Part shown: positions 1-8,252 of the stretch, piece by piece
Layout of the letters: the number at the start of each line of letters is the position of its first letter
How positions within the stretch are numbered: the stretch's first letter is position 1
Virus record (IMG/VR): IMGVR_UViG_3300010149_000242
Coordinates: 1 to 20,347 of that record
From: a virus
Direction: 5' to 3' (one strand)
DNA: 20,347 nucleotides
Notes under the pieces: generated by a model
The model's input: the letters and a program-made list of their open reading frames with translations, nothing else
Databases searched by the model: none
What the model was told of the DNA's origin: nothing
Program-made: the position numbers and the translations under genes

Positions 1-364
1 CTTCTATGTCATCAAAGAGAGCATTAGCTTGTTGAGAGAAGGTATCAAGTCCCTTGAGTTTATCAGACTCAGCTTGCGAAAGTTTTATAGCTTCGGTCTG
101 TCCTGCTAAACCAGACTCACCACTAGCCGTTATCATAGCACCTTCACGTTTTAAAGCAGCAATAGCTAAGTCTTGCTTTTTCTGTGAATATTGTTCGCTA
201 ATCTGAACAGCACGTTTTTGTAAGCCTTGTATTTGTAAGTCTCTAGCTTGTGCTGCATTAATTCTGTTTTGCTGGTAGTAAGCTTCTTGTTGTTTAGCTT
301 TATTAGAAGCGTCTATAAAACCGCCTATTCCTTGAGCGATTGATAGTGCTGTCAATGGTTCCAT
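1..364 (-). CDS. Internal virion protein B-like (gp14 position), 5' end only
   Basis: Open reading frame starting at ATG 364 and running off the left edge, giving 121 residues. It starts MEPLTALSIAQGIGGFIDA, with a short hydrophobic/glycine N-terminus. The rest is long, polar, alanine/glutamine/lysine-rich and probably helical, with runs such as AKQQEAYYQQNR and SQKKQDLAIAALKREG. Composition and position directly after the gp13-like gene match T7 gp14, an ejected protein that helps form the trans-envelope channel during DNA entry. The preceding gene stops at 368-366, leaving one base before this ATG, so the two are translationally coupled. The assignment rests on synteny and composition rather than a catalytic motif. 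The C-terminus is outside the window. Confidence 0.72.
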   Translation of the reverse strand, partial: MEPLTALSIAQGIGGFIDASNKAKQQEAYYQQNRINAAQARDLQIQGLQKRAVQISEQYSQKKQDLAIAALKREGAMITASGESGLAGQTEAIKLSQAESDKLKGLDTFSQQANALFDDIE

Positions 365-365
365 A

Positions 366-821
366 TTATATCCTCACAAATTCTAAGAAGGTCTTGTTAC
401 CAACACCCCACGTGTCATGTCTCTTAATGAATACGCATCCTATATACTTTAACCAGTTCACTGCTTCTGTGTACTCAGCGTCACAAGCATTGGTTAATAC
501 TGGATACTTCTTGTTTAGCCTGTTAATCCATAGAAGAGACTCACGTGCAAATTGCCGCCAACCTTTCTTTAGTGGAGGGGCTGTAAGTAGCCAAGGCATA
601 CCTGTCATATCATCTATACCAACTATACCATACATACCAGCTAGTTCACCTGTCTTTGTTACTACAATAGTCCAACATTCTTCTGAGTGATCAAAACCTT
701 CTTGTAATGCTACCTTAACACTGCCATGTGAGGCTAGTACTTCCTGTGTATCTTCTGGTCTTAAGTTTGTTGCCAGATGATCTACATCAGCCTGTACACT
801 TGCTCTCACATGTAGTGTCAT
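366..821 (-). CDS. gp13-like internal virion protein with a GNAT-like fold
   Basis: A 151-residue protein. I place the start at ATG 821 (MTLHVRAS) because AAGGAG lies six bases upstream and the codon overlaps the TAA of tail tube B as TAATG. The longer frame reaching 860 has no comparable ribosome site. The layout resembles the acetyltransferase-like fold annotated in podoviral gp13 proteins: a central strand ELAGMYGIVGID, then WLLTAPPLKKGWRQFARES, then a helix and the segment EAVNWLKYIGCVF. That last segment parallels SHIRFLKTIGAVF in T7 gp13. T7 gp13 is 138 residues and is needed for virion assembly. Whether this protein binds acetyl-CoA cannot be told from sequence; a structural role is more likely. 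Confidence 0.75.
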   Translation of the reverse strand: MTLHVRASVQADVDHLATNLRPEDTQEVLASHGSVKVALQEGFDHSEECWTIVVTKTGELAGMYGIVGIDDMTGMPWLLTAPPLKKGWRQFARESLLWINRLNKKYPVLTNACDAEYTEAVNWLKYIGCVFIKRHDTWGVGNKTFLEFVRI

Positions 822-3160
822 TATAGTCTCCTTGAGCGTAGGACGTAGAACCCTTCCCACTCTGCTGATTGGAAGATGCAGGGTAGAGGGTTATCACTTT
901 CTAATACAATACTTACTGAATTAGATTTACCTATCACACCAAAACGGTATGTACCAGACTCAATAGCAGCACGATTAAGTATGTTAGCACCACTACCTAC
1001 TACACGGCCTGTAAAGGTACGCACATATGGTGTACGTTTAAGAGGCGTTACGGTTACAGTAAAAAAGCCTGTATTGTTATAAACAACAGCATAGTTTCTT
1101 AATTGTAATTGTCCAGTAGTAATAGGTTTGTTATCTTGCTTTAGTACAGGCTCAGAGAATTGGTATTTAAAGGTAAACGGAATACCAGCAAAGACTTTCT
1201 CAGAGTTAGCTAACTTTGCAGCTACCTCACTAAGTAAAATAGTTTCTCCTGTTTGATCTACATATATTACATTAGAGTCTACATAAGGTATAGTAGTAAG
1301 TCCACCTGTTTCTAACATTACGCGTCTATCTAAATGAATAGAGAAGTTACCTGTAGTATGAACTGTAGCATCATCAACAGACAAATTAATCTTTTCTAAA
1401 AACAAGTTGTTACTACGTTTAATTAACAAAAAGACATCTGCTCTGTTAAAAGATACACCTATTACATCACCATCAAATACCCAACGTGACCATGAAGACT
1501 GTAGTTTTTCTCTACCACTCCAATAGTAACGGTAAACATAAATAGCTTTAGGATCATCTGCAGCTTGTGCAATAAGCATGTCCTCATTAGAGGATGTTTG
1601 TATATTTGTTGTAACACCCTTAAGATACTCAGGTACATGCGCTGTAATTTCTGTAGCATCATTGACATCAGTATCAGTGTCTACAAAATATTCCCACATA
1701 CCTGAAAAGGCACCACGATTAGAAGAGAAGTATACATACTTACCAGCCTGTGATGGCTTGGCTATAAGACTAGCTTCAAACTCAGTGGTACTAGCTACGT
1801 TAATAGTTTCAGGAGTAAGGATAGGATTAGCAGTAACCTTGAACTGTGTTAAATCAGAGAAGAGTAATAGTGACTCGTTAAAAGGTACTGCATGTTTAAG
1901 GATACTAACTTTGTTAGAGGACACTGCTACGTCAATAGGGTCGCTGTCTATAATTGTTAGTACTGACTTACGGAAGAAATCAAAATCTACAAACTCACCT
2001 GCTCTAGCAAAGATAACATTTTCATCAGCTAGTAAACCTAGTCTATTACGATGAAAGAAAATATCAGCAATAGGATAACCTACAAAAGAAGGAAAGGGAT
2101 TTGTATCATCGTTACCTACTTGACGGTCAGCATAACTAACTTCATCAAACTGAAAGTCACCACTAATTAATTTTGATAACTTATGTGGAAGGGTAGTAGC
2201 ATCTAACTCAATAAGGGTATTAAGTTCTGTTGTTTCTTTCCACACACCATCAGTAAATTTAACATAGTAATCATCTTGTGCTTTCTGGTTATCACCTGAG
2301 ACCTTAATAACAAAATCATTTGGTCCCTCAATAGGAAGCTTTTTAAAGTCTGATGTTTCATTCTTGAATACAAGTAAGTGTTCGTTACCATGTGAGTCAC
2401 CTACTTCTACTTGGAAGTCTGTAGTATCAGTTGACTGAATGTGTAATACTGAGCCATAGCGAGTAATTGTAATACCTGAAATAGCATTACCATTAATAAT
2501 GGCATCATAATAAGCAGTGTTTACAGTAGCAGCTGAAAAAGTATCTAAGTTTTCAGCAATCAAGTCAGTAGATGCACCACGCTCTGCGTCTTGTGTAGCT
2601 TGAGCGGTACCTTGAGTAGAAGATTCTGTGGCAAATTCTACTGTTTCTGTGGTTGAACCTTTAGTAATCCTTAAACGATATGTAGAAGCATAGTCAGCCT
2701 GACGTACATATACTAATGCCTCAGGGTTACGTGTAGGACTTGTGGCAGTGCCTTTAGCTACTGTTATATTCTTGTTTACAATAAAGGTTGTATCTGCAAT
2801 AGATACAGCAGCTAACTCTAAGCTAGGGTTGGTCAATCCATTCAAATAAGTAGCAGCATTATTGGTAACAGTCTTAGACACACCATCTTTGTCAAACACC
2901 CTGATATCACCAGCCGTATCTACCACCATAGAGTAGAACTCATTCTCATCCCTACGGATAGTATGTATAAAAGCTTTATCTAAATCAGAAATAGTACCCA
3001 GATCAGCAACATGCTCAGAACTAGGACGCTTAGACAATCCTGTTACCACGCTAGACAGAGCGTTCTCTTGTAGTTCTGCTTGTGTAGCTAGACGTAGTGA
3101 TGGTGGCTGTTGTGATACACCGTTAATAAGGTTAGGGATAGATTGACTGATGAGTGCCAT
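821..3160 (-). CDS. Tail tubular protein B (T7 gp12 homologue, tail nozzle)
   Basis: 779 residues, close to the 794 of T7 gp12. The N-terminus MALISQSIPNLINGVSQQPP is the signature of this family, followed by a segment on parameter-poor conserved seams (LRLATQAELQENALSS, GLSKRPSSEHVADL). In T7 six copies form the nozzle at the tip of the short tail, below the gp11 adaptor and fibre-binding site. The middle of the protein is beta-rich and Thr/Asp-rich, as expected for the propeller-like platform. The start codon overlaps the tail tube A stop as TAATG, with GGAG upstream, so A and B are translationally coupled. Nothing looks truncated. Confidence 0.95.
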   Translation of the reverse strand: MALISQSIPNLINGVSQQPPSLRLATQAELQENALSSVVTGLSKRPSSEHVADLGTISDLDKAFIHTIRRDENEFYSMVVDTAGDIRVFDKDGVSKTVTNNAATYLNGLTNPSLELAAVSIADTTFIVNKNITVAKGTATSPTRNPEALVYVRQADYASTYRLRITKGSTTETVEFATESSTQGTAQATQDAERGASTDLIAENLDTFSAATVNTAYYDAIINGNAISGITITRYGSVLHIQSTDTTDFQVEVGDSHGNEHLLVFKNETSDFKKLPIEGPNDFVIKVSGDNQKAQDDYYVKFTDGVWKETTELNTLIELDATTLPHKLSKLISGDFQFDEVSYADRQVGNDDTNPFPSFVGYPIADIFFHRNRLGLLADENVIFARAGEFVDFDFFRKSVLTIIDSDPIDVAVSSNKVSILKHAVPFNESLLLFSDLTQFKVTANPILTPETINVASTTEFEASLIAKPSQAGKYVYFSSNRGAFSGMWEYFVDTDTDVNDATEITAHVPEYLKGVTTNIQTSSNEDMLIAQAADDPKAIYVYRYYWSGREKLQSSWSRWVFDGDVIGVSFNRADVFLLIKRSNNLFLEKINLSVDDATVHTTGNFSIHLDRRVMLETGGLTTIPYVDSNVIYVDQTGETILLSEVAAKLANSEKVFAGIPFTFKYQFSEPVLKQDNKPITTGQLQLRNYAVVYNNTGFFTVTVTPLKRTPYVRTFTGRVVGSGANILNRAAIESGTYRFGVIGKSNSVSIVLESDNPLPCIFQSAEWEGFYVLRSRRL

Positions 3161-3744
3161 TAGATTGTTCTCCGTCCCTGCCTATCAATAATGCTAAAGG
3201 TATCATAGTTGTCAAAGATGTTATGGTCATCAGTAGCTTTATCAAAATCTTTTAACTGTACTAAGGCCTGTTCTTCATCTTTTTCTTGGAAATTGTGTAG
3301 TGTGTTAGAGCCTACTACACGATCTTGAAATATACGAGTAGCACGTAGTACAATATAACGCTTTGCTACTTCTGGTAGATCATCAAAGATTAACTGTATT
3401 ACCACATCAAGGGCAACATTTGTACTAATAATAAAAGTGTGATTAACTCTGTCGTACATTTTTAAGCCACGCTGCACAAGATTAGGCGCGTTAGCTTTTA
3501 GTGTGGCATCTGCTCTAAGAATATCAGCAGGTAAAATTATCTCACCTGCCACTGTCTTAGCAAAACTTTTGTTTAATTCTGTGTTAAAGTGCCAGCCCAT
3601 AGACTGTACTTCTCTGTCAATAGTATTTAAAATACTTTCTGCAATCTCAGCTTCAACTAGTCCTGATGATAAACTATTTACTGGTGCCTCACCAATGGCA
3701 GATAGCATTGTGTTGACTGCATCTAATTTACTTGTTCCAGCCAT
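3160..3744 (-). CDS. Tail tubular protein A (T7 gp11 homologue, tail adaptor)
   Basis: 194 residues against 196 in T7 gp11. The N-terminal pattern LDAVNTMLSAIGEAPVNSL, then a helix AEIAESILNTIDREVQSMGWHFNT, is diagnostic of podoviral tail tube A proteins. In T7 twelve copies form the ring that joins the portal to the nozzle and carries the tail fibres. The start is ATG 3744 with AAGGAG six bases upstream. The gene sits nine bases after a small basic protein and overlaps tail tube B by one base. No defects seen. Confidence 0.95.
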   Translation of the reverse strand: MAGTSKLDAVNTMLSAIGEAPVNSLSSGLVEAEIAESILNTIDREVQSMGWHFNTELNKSFAKTVAGEIILPADILRADATLKANAPNLVQRGLKMYDRVNHTFIISTNVALDVVIQLIFDDLPEVAKRYIVLRATRIFQDRVVGSNTLHNFQEKDEEQALVQLKDFDKATDDHNIFDNYDTFSIIDRQGRRTI

Positions 3745-3753
3745 GATAGCTCC

Positions 3754-4005
3754 TTACCATTTAACTTTGTTAGCCCAATAAGCAGCAGAGGTTTCACCTT
3801 TCTTAATATTCTTGGCATGTCTAGCCTTAAAAGATTTCTGTCTTGCTGTTGGTTTTCTATCACCTGTTACACCTTGTTGACCAAAGCGTATAACTTTAGG
3901 TTTATCTTTAGTACCTATTAACACCGCATGAGACTTAGAGGCATTTGGCGTTCTTTTAGGTATCCGCAAACCCTTAAAGGTTTCTCCTGCGTGTGTAATA
4001 GCCAT
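3754..4005 (-). CDS. Small basic protein of unknown function, 83 residues
   Basis: Starts at ATG 4005, sharing one base with the stop of the gene before it (TAATG). It is strongly basic, with a C-terminal block RQKSFKARHAKNIKKG followed by SAAYWANKVKW. I have the impression that this tail block is shared by small head-region proteins of other marine podoviruses, but I cannot name a family. Its place between capsid and tail tube A, together with the charge, suggests a structural or head-completion protein, or one that touches packaged DNA; this is inference. No membrane segment or zinc motif is visible. Confidence 0.7.
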   Translation of the reverse strand: MAITHAGETFKGLRIPKRTPNASKSHAVLIGTKDKPKVIRFGQQGVTGDRKPTARQKSFKARHAKNIKKGETSAAYWANKVKW

Positions 4006-4160
4006 TACTTTTTCTTTCCATACTTAGCCATGATAGCAGCTACCTGCTTCTGTGGCATACCACCAAAGGACATCTTCTTGCCTGTCTTCTTAGCCGCAGC
4101 TTTAGCTTGAGAAATACCTTCCTTAGTGTACTTATATTTTTTACCTGCAACTTCTGGCAT
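4005..4160 (-). CDS. Very small lysine-rich protein, 51 residues
   Basis: A short open reading frame from ATG 4160 to TAA 4005. About a third of the residues are lysine or arginine (AGKKYKYTKEG, AAAKKTGKKM, and a KYGKKK end). It is supported by its one-base TAATG overlap with the next gene and by filling the space between the capsid terminator and that gene. Upstream is only a weak GGAGAATGAT ribosome site. A second, similarly basic gene follows, so the pair may act together in the virion. No recognised family. It is the first gene after the intrinsic terminator, so its expression depends on readthrough. Confidence 0.6.
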   Translation of the reverse strand: MPEVAGKKYKYTKEGISQAKAAAKKTGKKMSFGGMPQKQVAAIMAKYGKKK

Positions 4161-4175
4161 ATCATTCTCCAAAGT

Positions 4176-4204
4176 AAAAAGGGAGTAGCCGTTAAGCTAC
4201 CCCC
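4176..4204 (-). terminator. Intrinsic terminator after the capsid gene
   Basis: Read on the minus strand, GGGGGTAGC and GCTACTCCC form a nine-pair stem (one G-T wobble) around the loop TTAACG, followed at once by TTTTT. This is a classic factor-independent terminator, eight bases after the capsid stop codon. It occupies the position of T7 T-phi, which ends most late transcripts after gene 10 and lets a fraction read through into the tail genes. Confidence 0.93.
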
Positions 4205-4211
4205 AATATTC

Positions 4212-5327
4212 TTAGGCTTCAACAAGACCAATACATGATGCAGGACGCAGGACGTTATGCCCCATTGCGTACTTAGCAACCATGAGTGTGCCTTGACGGT
4301 TGATCTGGTACTCAGACTCCATGCCCAAGTCAAGCAACTTGACAGTAGCAACAGCTTCTGGTGTGAAGACAAAACCACGGAACTTAGCAGCTTCTGCAAC
4401 CATGTCGCGTCCGTCTACAGCAGCAGTCGGAAGGTCATAGTGAGTAGTGCGTCCAGAACCAGCAGTGTTTGCTAGTGGAGCGTTATCATTTGTCTTACCT
4501 TCGTTAGCGTTACCTGTAGTGAAGTTCTGATACAGATTAGTTACGTCAGCATGGTTTGACATGATTACAGGAATACCTGCAATTGACGGAACCATACCTG
4601 AAGCAATTGAACCGTTACCACCAAAGTCTTGGTTCATGTATGTCAGCTTAGAGCCATCAGTTACATCCATCAGTGCATAGTACTGTGCTGGTGGAAGGAC
4701 AACTACAGCGTTGTCTGATGGTACGTTAGCAATGTCCATTGTTTTCTTGGCATCAAAGACTGCCTTAGCAAGCTTTGCTGGATCAAGAGAGTCAGCAGTA
4801 GCTGTACCAATGGTGACATTTGAAGTAAAGTCTTCTTCAGTGAAAGCTTTGTAGTCTTGAATAAGACCAGCAGCGGCTGTCGCGTTAGTTGACAGTGCAG
4901 CTTTAACAAGCATACGAGCTACATTCCGATCTGCTTCGTTAGCTAGTGCAATACCAGCTTCCTTTGAGTAGATTGAACGTACATCGTAGTGGTTGATTGC
5001 CTCATCAATGTTAGCAATGAACTGGCTTGAGATAAGCAAGTCGTCAATTGTGACGATACGCTCACCTGCACGAATAGCCCCACCTGTGATTTCGTTTCCG
5101 GGCGTCAGGTATTCAGCAGTTGCACGGCCTGTCATTGGGAATGAAGCAGACTTACCTTTTGAAATTGTACGAGTGCGTACTTTGTCCATAAGGACTTTCT
5201 TTTCCTCATAAGCTGTTAGGACTTCTCCTGCATACAGCTTGAGAAACAGGTCACGTACGTCACCTGATAGGTTATTCTGGCCTTGAAAGCTTACGCTATA
5301 GGCCGGATTTGAAGCGGCTTGTGCCAT
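4212..5327 (-). CDS. Major capsid protein (T7 gp10 homologue)
   Basis: 371 residues with the HK97-fold capsid pattern of T7-like phages. The N-terminal arm contains NNLSGDVRDLFLKLYAGEVL. Then come SKGKSASFPMTGRATAEYL, matching GKSASFPVLGR in T7, and the helix DEAINHYDVRSIYSKEAG, matching DAMNHYDVRSEYTSQLG. It builds the icosahedral shell on the scaffold. T7 gp10A is 344 residues, so this is slightly longer, mostly in the middle. The start ATG 5327 is preceded by AAGAGG. The gene is isolated: 213 bases of hairpin-rich leader before it and a strong terminator after it, consistent with a need for the highest expression. I saw no gp10B-type frameshift extension. Confidence 0.96.
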   Translation of the reverse strand: MAQAASNPAYSVSFQGQNNLSGDVRDLFLKLYAGEVLTAYEEKKVLMDKVRTRTISKGKSASFPMTGRATAEYLTPGNEITGGAIRAGERIVTIDDLLISSQFIANIDEAINHYDVRSIYSKEAGIALANEADRNVARMLVKAALSTNATAAAGLIQDYKAFTEEDFTSNVTIGTATADSLDPAKLAKAVFDAKKTMDIANVPSDNAVVVLPPAQYYALMDVTDGSKLTYMNQDFGGNGSIASGMVPSIAGIPVIMSNHADVTNLYQNFTTGNANEGKTNDNAPLANTAGSGRTTHYDLPTAAVDGRDMVAEAAKFRGFVFTPEAVATVKLLDLGMESEYQINRQGTLMVAKYAMGHNVLRPASCIGLVEA

Positions 5328-5464
5328 TTTAAATTACCTCTTAGTAATGTTAATGTGAGTTGAAGTACACTCTGCATTACACTACATCCTTTCTCCAAGA
5401 TTGTCCCTCGCAAGGGGTCAGGGGTAATCGTTTGTTATGTTAGCTTCGTGTTAGGGATATAGTC

Positions 5465-5496
5465 CCTTCTAGGTACACCATAATGTAACTAGAAGG
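5465..5496 (-). other. Long stem-loop in the capsid leader
   Basis: On the minus strand CCTTCTAG pairs with CTAGAAGG, and after one mismatch TACA pairs with TGTA around a six-base loop: twelve pairs in all. There is no U-run after it, so it is not a standard terminator. An RNA-processing site or an mRNA 5'-stabilising hairpin for the capsid message is the best guess. Confidence 0.6.
5470..5477 (-). promoter_or_regulatory. Possible third phage promoter, before the capsid gene
   Basis: The minus strand reads TGTACCTAGAAG here, sharing the eight bases TGTACCTA with the two 16-base intergenic elements at 17357-17372 and 8686-8701. The upstream half (TTACATTATGG) is A/T-rich but does not match their TCTAAAC. 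It lies 143 bases before the capsid start, where T7 has phi10. The same bases form one arm of the stem-loop above, so the match could come from the hairpin. Weak call. Confidence 0.35.
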
Positions 5497-5498
5497 AA

Positions 5499-5523
5499 GG
5501 GGGAACTCTTATACAATTCCCCC
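5499..5523 (-). other. Second hairpin, between scaffold and capsid genes
   Basis: GGGGGAA and TTCCCCC form a seven-pair stem with an 11-base loop, 18 bases after the scaffold stop. On the minus strand it is followed by TTCC rather than a U-run, so it is at best a weak terminator or a processing/stability element. The rest of 5328-5464 shows no convincing gene; the 28-codon frame inside it is treated as rejected. Confidence 0.5.
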
Positions 5524-5540
5524 AACCCCATGCAACAATG

Positions 5541-6302
5541 TTAAAACAGACTAGACTTGGCTAACTTATCAGCAACCTGCTGTCTGTAGGCAGGGTCTTT
5601 AGCGTATCTGGGGTCACGCATAGCAGCAGTTAATTCTGCATTGCTTTCAAACTTCCCACCAGAGGACACAGAGCCTGTTTGTCCAGTAAGTAGACTAGGT
5701 TCTGCCTCAGAACGATAACGAGCATTAAGACCTTGGATCGCTAACTTGATTTGATTAGTGTCACGCGATCCCATTGTTGAGTTAAAAGCATCAATTTCAT
5801 CAGGGGGTAGATTATCTGCTGCCCACTGTACTAGTTCTTGATACTGTTCTGCACCACCTACTAGGTTGTACATACTAGATTGGACTTGTTCAGACAAAGC
5901 GTTCTGTCCGTCAATCCACGAGTCAACTACTGCCTTTGAAAAACCAGCCTCAGCCAGTGCTTGATAGGCATCTTCAGTTAATGCACCTAGCTCTTCATAT
6001 TCCTGCTGGAACGCATCAAAGTCTAGGCCGTTTGCATCTAGTGCTTCAGCAATATCAGAAGGAGTAGCATCTGCTACCTGCTCTTCTGTTACTTCTGACT
6101 CTTGTTCTTGCTGAGGTTTACCTAACTTACTCTCTAATGCAGAGTACGCTTTAGCCATATCCTCAACTGAATTAAATTTCTCAGGTAGCCACTCAGGACG
6201 CTCAGGGTCTTGTTGACTACCTTCTACTTTAGCCAGCATAGCATCTACATGCTCTTGTGACTCAGCAGGTTCTTCTTGATAAGTGTTAATACTGTCTGCC
6301 AT
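5541..6302 (-). CDS. Scaffolding / capsid assembly protein (T7 gp9 homologue)
   Basis: 253 residues, highly acidic and helical, without cysteine. The N-terminal part is Glu/Gln-rich (QQEQESEVTEEQVADATPSD) and a motif RPEWLPEKFNSVEDMAKAY near residues 36-54 is typical of podoviral scaffolds. The C-terminal ~50 residues turn basic (AMRDPRYAKDPAYRQQVADKLA), as in other scaffolds where this end contacts the capsid protein. It directs assembly of the procapsid shell around the portal and leaves before packaging. T7 gp9 is about 307 residues, so this is a shorter version. It begins seven bases after the portal stop. Confidence 0.92.
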   Translation of the reverse strand: MADSINTYQEEPAESQEHVDAMLAKVEGSQQDPERPEWLPEKFNSVEDMAKAYSALESKLGKPQQEQESEVTEEQVADATPSDIAEALDANGLDFDAFQQEYEELGALTEDAYQALAEAGFSKAVVDSWIDGQNALSEQVQSSMYNLVGGAEQYQELVQWAADNLPPDEIDAFNSTMGSRDTNQIKLAIQGLNARYRSEAEPSLLTGQTGSVSSGGKFESNAELTAAMRDPRYAKDPAYRQQVADKLAKSSLF

Positions 6303-6309
6303 TATTTAC

Positions 6310-7842
6310 CTAACCTTCTACAGCCCCTTTAGCTAACTGTGGAGCAGCACTTTGTGCTAGCTGCATAGCTGCTTGAGCTTCCATCTGTTCTTGTTGCATT
6401 TGTTGTTGCATCATTTGTTCTTGTTGTTTCTGCTCAGGTGACTTAATAAGTCCTGAGGTATCAATACCAAGTGACGCAGCTAGGCGATCAATATAATCAC
6501 CTAAGTTCATCTCACTCTGAATAACTTCTGGCCCCAGCGGTTGAAGATATTGTAAGAAAGTTGCTAGTTTATTTAAGTCTTGTCCACGGCCTAGTGCCTC
6601 AATGCCTGTTACTACTGTAGGCTTGACACTATCCTTAGGCATACGTGGCATCTTACCTTGCTTAGTTAATGACTCAAGCAGTAGGTTAATTAGTGGTAGC
6701 TGAAACTCCTGTGATAGAATAGAGTACACACCGCCAAGGGCTGTCTCTAGTTCCTGTGCCATGAAGCGTACTTCTTCTGCCGTTACACGCTCTGCTGATC
6801 TTTGTACAGAGGAGTTTAGTAGAAAGGCAGCACCAAGTCTATCGTTAATCATACGCATAGTCTCTAGTGAAACACGGAAGTCACCACCTTTAGCTACCTG
6901 TAGGGTAGACACATCATTACTGTCACCCTGTAAGAACGCACCATTAGGTGCAGCAGCTAGGTCTTTACTCTTTGTAGTACCATTAGGACGTACAAGGAAC
7001 AATACCTTAGCTGACGCTGCGCTGCCTTGTACAATAGCTTTTGTTAAAGCCTCAAGACTGCGTAGATCACCAATGTATTCTTCAATAAACCCTCGCCCAT
7101 AGTCCTCACCGTCAATACGGATAAACCGTAATGGGATGAAGGGGCTTTGGTCTAGCTTAAATTTACCCTTAGTCTTTTCAATAGTAATACCAGCTACTTC
7201 CTGCATGACTTCGTATCTATTGTCTACACGCTTAAGGCATGTGTATAGATCGTAGCTTTTAACAGGAGTATCTGATGGTGGGATCATGTCCTTTATTTCA
7301 TCAGGTAATGTAGATGGAGCCATAGACTCCTTGGTAATAATCTCTAGCACATTACCCATAGTGTCACGCTTAGTGCAGTAACGGTCAGGCCGAAATACTT
7401 TCATTCCACCTTCTTTAGGCATGTAAACAAGAGCATTACCAGTGACGATAAGTAACTTTAGTGCCTCAAATACTGGCACACGAATAGCCTTACCCTCAAT
7501 CTCTTGCATAGCAGCACGTTCAATACGTGCAAGTCCTTCTTCTACTTGACCACGATTTGCACCTGCTAGTTGTTGCAAGTCAAAGTCATCAATAGTTAGA
7601 CGAAAGAATGGACTGTTTGGTGGGAGCAAGGCAAGCAATAGCTTTGATGCTAGGTTGTTTACACCTCTTGCTCCAATACCTTGATAAGGTGTGGCATAAA
7701 TAGAAGAACTACTATGACCTTCCTCTGGCAAAAGAGTAGGAATAGTAAGCCTTGCTGCTTCTCGCCCTCGTTCTAGGAACGTATCTCGTTCACTTTCTAG
7801 TTGGCTGTAGCGTTTAGCTACTGTACCTACATCTTGTTCCAT
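6310..7842 (-). CDS. Portal protein (T7 gp8 head-tail connector)
   Basis: 510 residues; T7 gp8 has 536. Recognisable family segments are the N-terminal YSQLESERDTFLERGREAARLTIPTLLP, then NNLASKLLLALLPPNSPFFRL, and RSAERVTAEEVRFMAQELE near residues 345-363. Twelve copies form the ring through which DNA enters and leaves the head, and which joins the tail tube A ring. The last ~45 residues are a Gln/Met/Ala-rich coil (QQEQMMQQQMQQEQMEAQAA), likely helical and exposed. ATG 7842 follows AAGGAATAACAC. It heads the head-assembly group portal-scaffold-capsid. Confidence 0.96.
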   Translation of the reverse strand: MEQDVGTVAKRYSQLESERDTFLERGREAARLTIPTLLPEEGHSSSSIYATPYQGIGARGVNNLASKLLLALLPPNSPFFRLTIDDFDLQQLAGANRGQVEEGLARIERAAMQEIEGKAIRVPVFEALKLLIVTGNALVYMPKEGGMKVFRPDRYCTKRDTMGNVLEIITKESMAPSTLPDEIKDMIPPSDTPVKSYDLYTCLKRVDNRYEVMQEVAGITIEKTKGKFKLDQSPFIPLRFIRIDGEDYGRGFIEEYIGDLRSLEALTKAIVQGSAASAKVLFLVRPNGTTKSKDLAAAPNGAFLQGDSNDVSTLQVAKGGDFRVSLETMRMINDRLGAAFLLNSSVQRSAERVTAEEVRFMAQELETALGGVYSILSQEFQLPLINLLLESLTKQGKMPRMPKDSVKPTVVTGIEALGRGQDLNKLATFLQYLQPLGPEVIQSEMNLGDYIDRLAASLGIDTSGLIKSPEQKQQEQMMQQQMQQEQMEAQAAMQLAQSAAPQLAKGAVEG

Positions 7843-7852
7843 GTGTTATTCC

Positions 7853-8026
7853 TTATACAATAATCTTGCTTTTATATCTTTTCATACGCTCACTTTGTTC
7901 AATAATAGGAGCAGATGAAGTAGTATCAGGCATCATGTCAGTAGGTTCAGCGATCTTTTCTTCTTCATCAGTATCTTTACTCATGAGTTTCTTAACTTCA
8001 CTTGTGTTTACTGTGAAAGCACCCAT
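7853..8026 (-). CDS. Small protein of unknown function, 57 residues
   Basis: Runs from ATG 8026, with AGGAG seven bases upstream, to TAA 7853, ten bases before the portal start. The N-terminal two-thirds is acidic (SKDTDEEEKIAEPTD) and the C-terminus basic (ERMKRYKSKIIV). No cysteine pairs or membrane segment. It is the last of four small genes between the reductase and the portal, the position of small virion or tail-assembly proteins in T7 (gp6.7-gp7.7). No recognised family; the good ribosome site and tight packing are the reasons for calling it. Confidence 0.65.
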   Translation of the reverse strand: MGAFTVNTSEVKKLMSKDTDEEEKIAEPTDMMPDTTSSAPIIEQSERMKRYKSKIIV

Positions 8027-8035
8027 ACTGCTCTC

Positions 8036-8251
8036 CTATCCGACAGGAATGTTCAAACCTGAACCACCATCACCACCTATGTTAGCAGAACCAGTCTTAA
8101 CGACTAAAGCTTTTTTACCCTTACGCCTACGTCCCATTTTACCACCTTCTGTTTCTACCATAGCTTCAGCTTCCTGATCCATTGGTTTAGCAGCAGCGGT
8201 AGATGAAGCAGGTGCTGATACTGGCTTGGAGCTTCTAATAATTCCACCCAT
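8036..8251 (-). CDS. gp6.7/gp7.3-like small virion protein, copy 2
   Basis: 71 residues. It has an N-terminal MGGIIRSSKPVSAPA, an Ala/Pro-rich spacer, a basic block GRRRKGKKALVV, and a C-terminal glycine-rich end DGGSGLNIP. T7 gp7.3, a minor virion protein ejected into the cell, has the same order: a basic block (GRKKARAGGKKSLSV) followed by a terminal SGGGINI. The neighbouring 75-residue gene shares every one of these elements, so the two look like products of a tandem duplication. The start is two bases after the stop of that copy. Function in this phage is inferred from the family. Confidence 0.72.
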   Translation of the reverse strand: MGGIIRSSKPVSAPASSTAAAKPMDQEAEAMVETEGGKMGRRRKGKKALVVKTGSANIGGDGGSGLNIPVG

Positions 8252-8252
8252 T

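Noticed and set aside
4212-4400. A gp10B-like frameshift extension of the capsid
   Set aside because: The alternate frame near the 3' end (119-residue frame 4040-4399) runs across the terminator and shows no slippery heptamer or domain-like sequence; it is a shadow.
5291-5377. 28-codon frame beginning MQSVLQLTLTLL in the capsid leader
   Set aside because: Ribosome site is marginal, it overlaps the capsid start in another frame, and it resembles nothing; a leader peptide is possible but not supported.
5384-5412. Short CCCT-TGCG-AGGG stem in the capsid leader as another terminator
   Set aside because: Only four pairs and no U-run; not distinguishable from background.
7820-7829. Plus-strand ACTGTACCTA in the portal gene, similar to the proposed promoter core
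   Set aside because: Lies within conserved portal codons (VGTVAKRY), lacks the TCTAA half and TATAG, and CTGTACC-like strings are common in this genome's codon usage.
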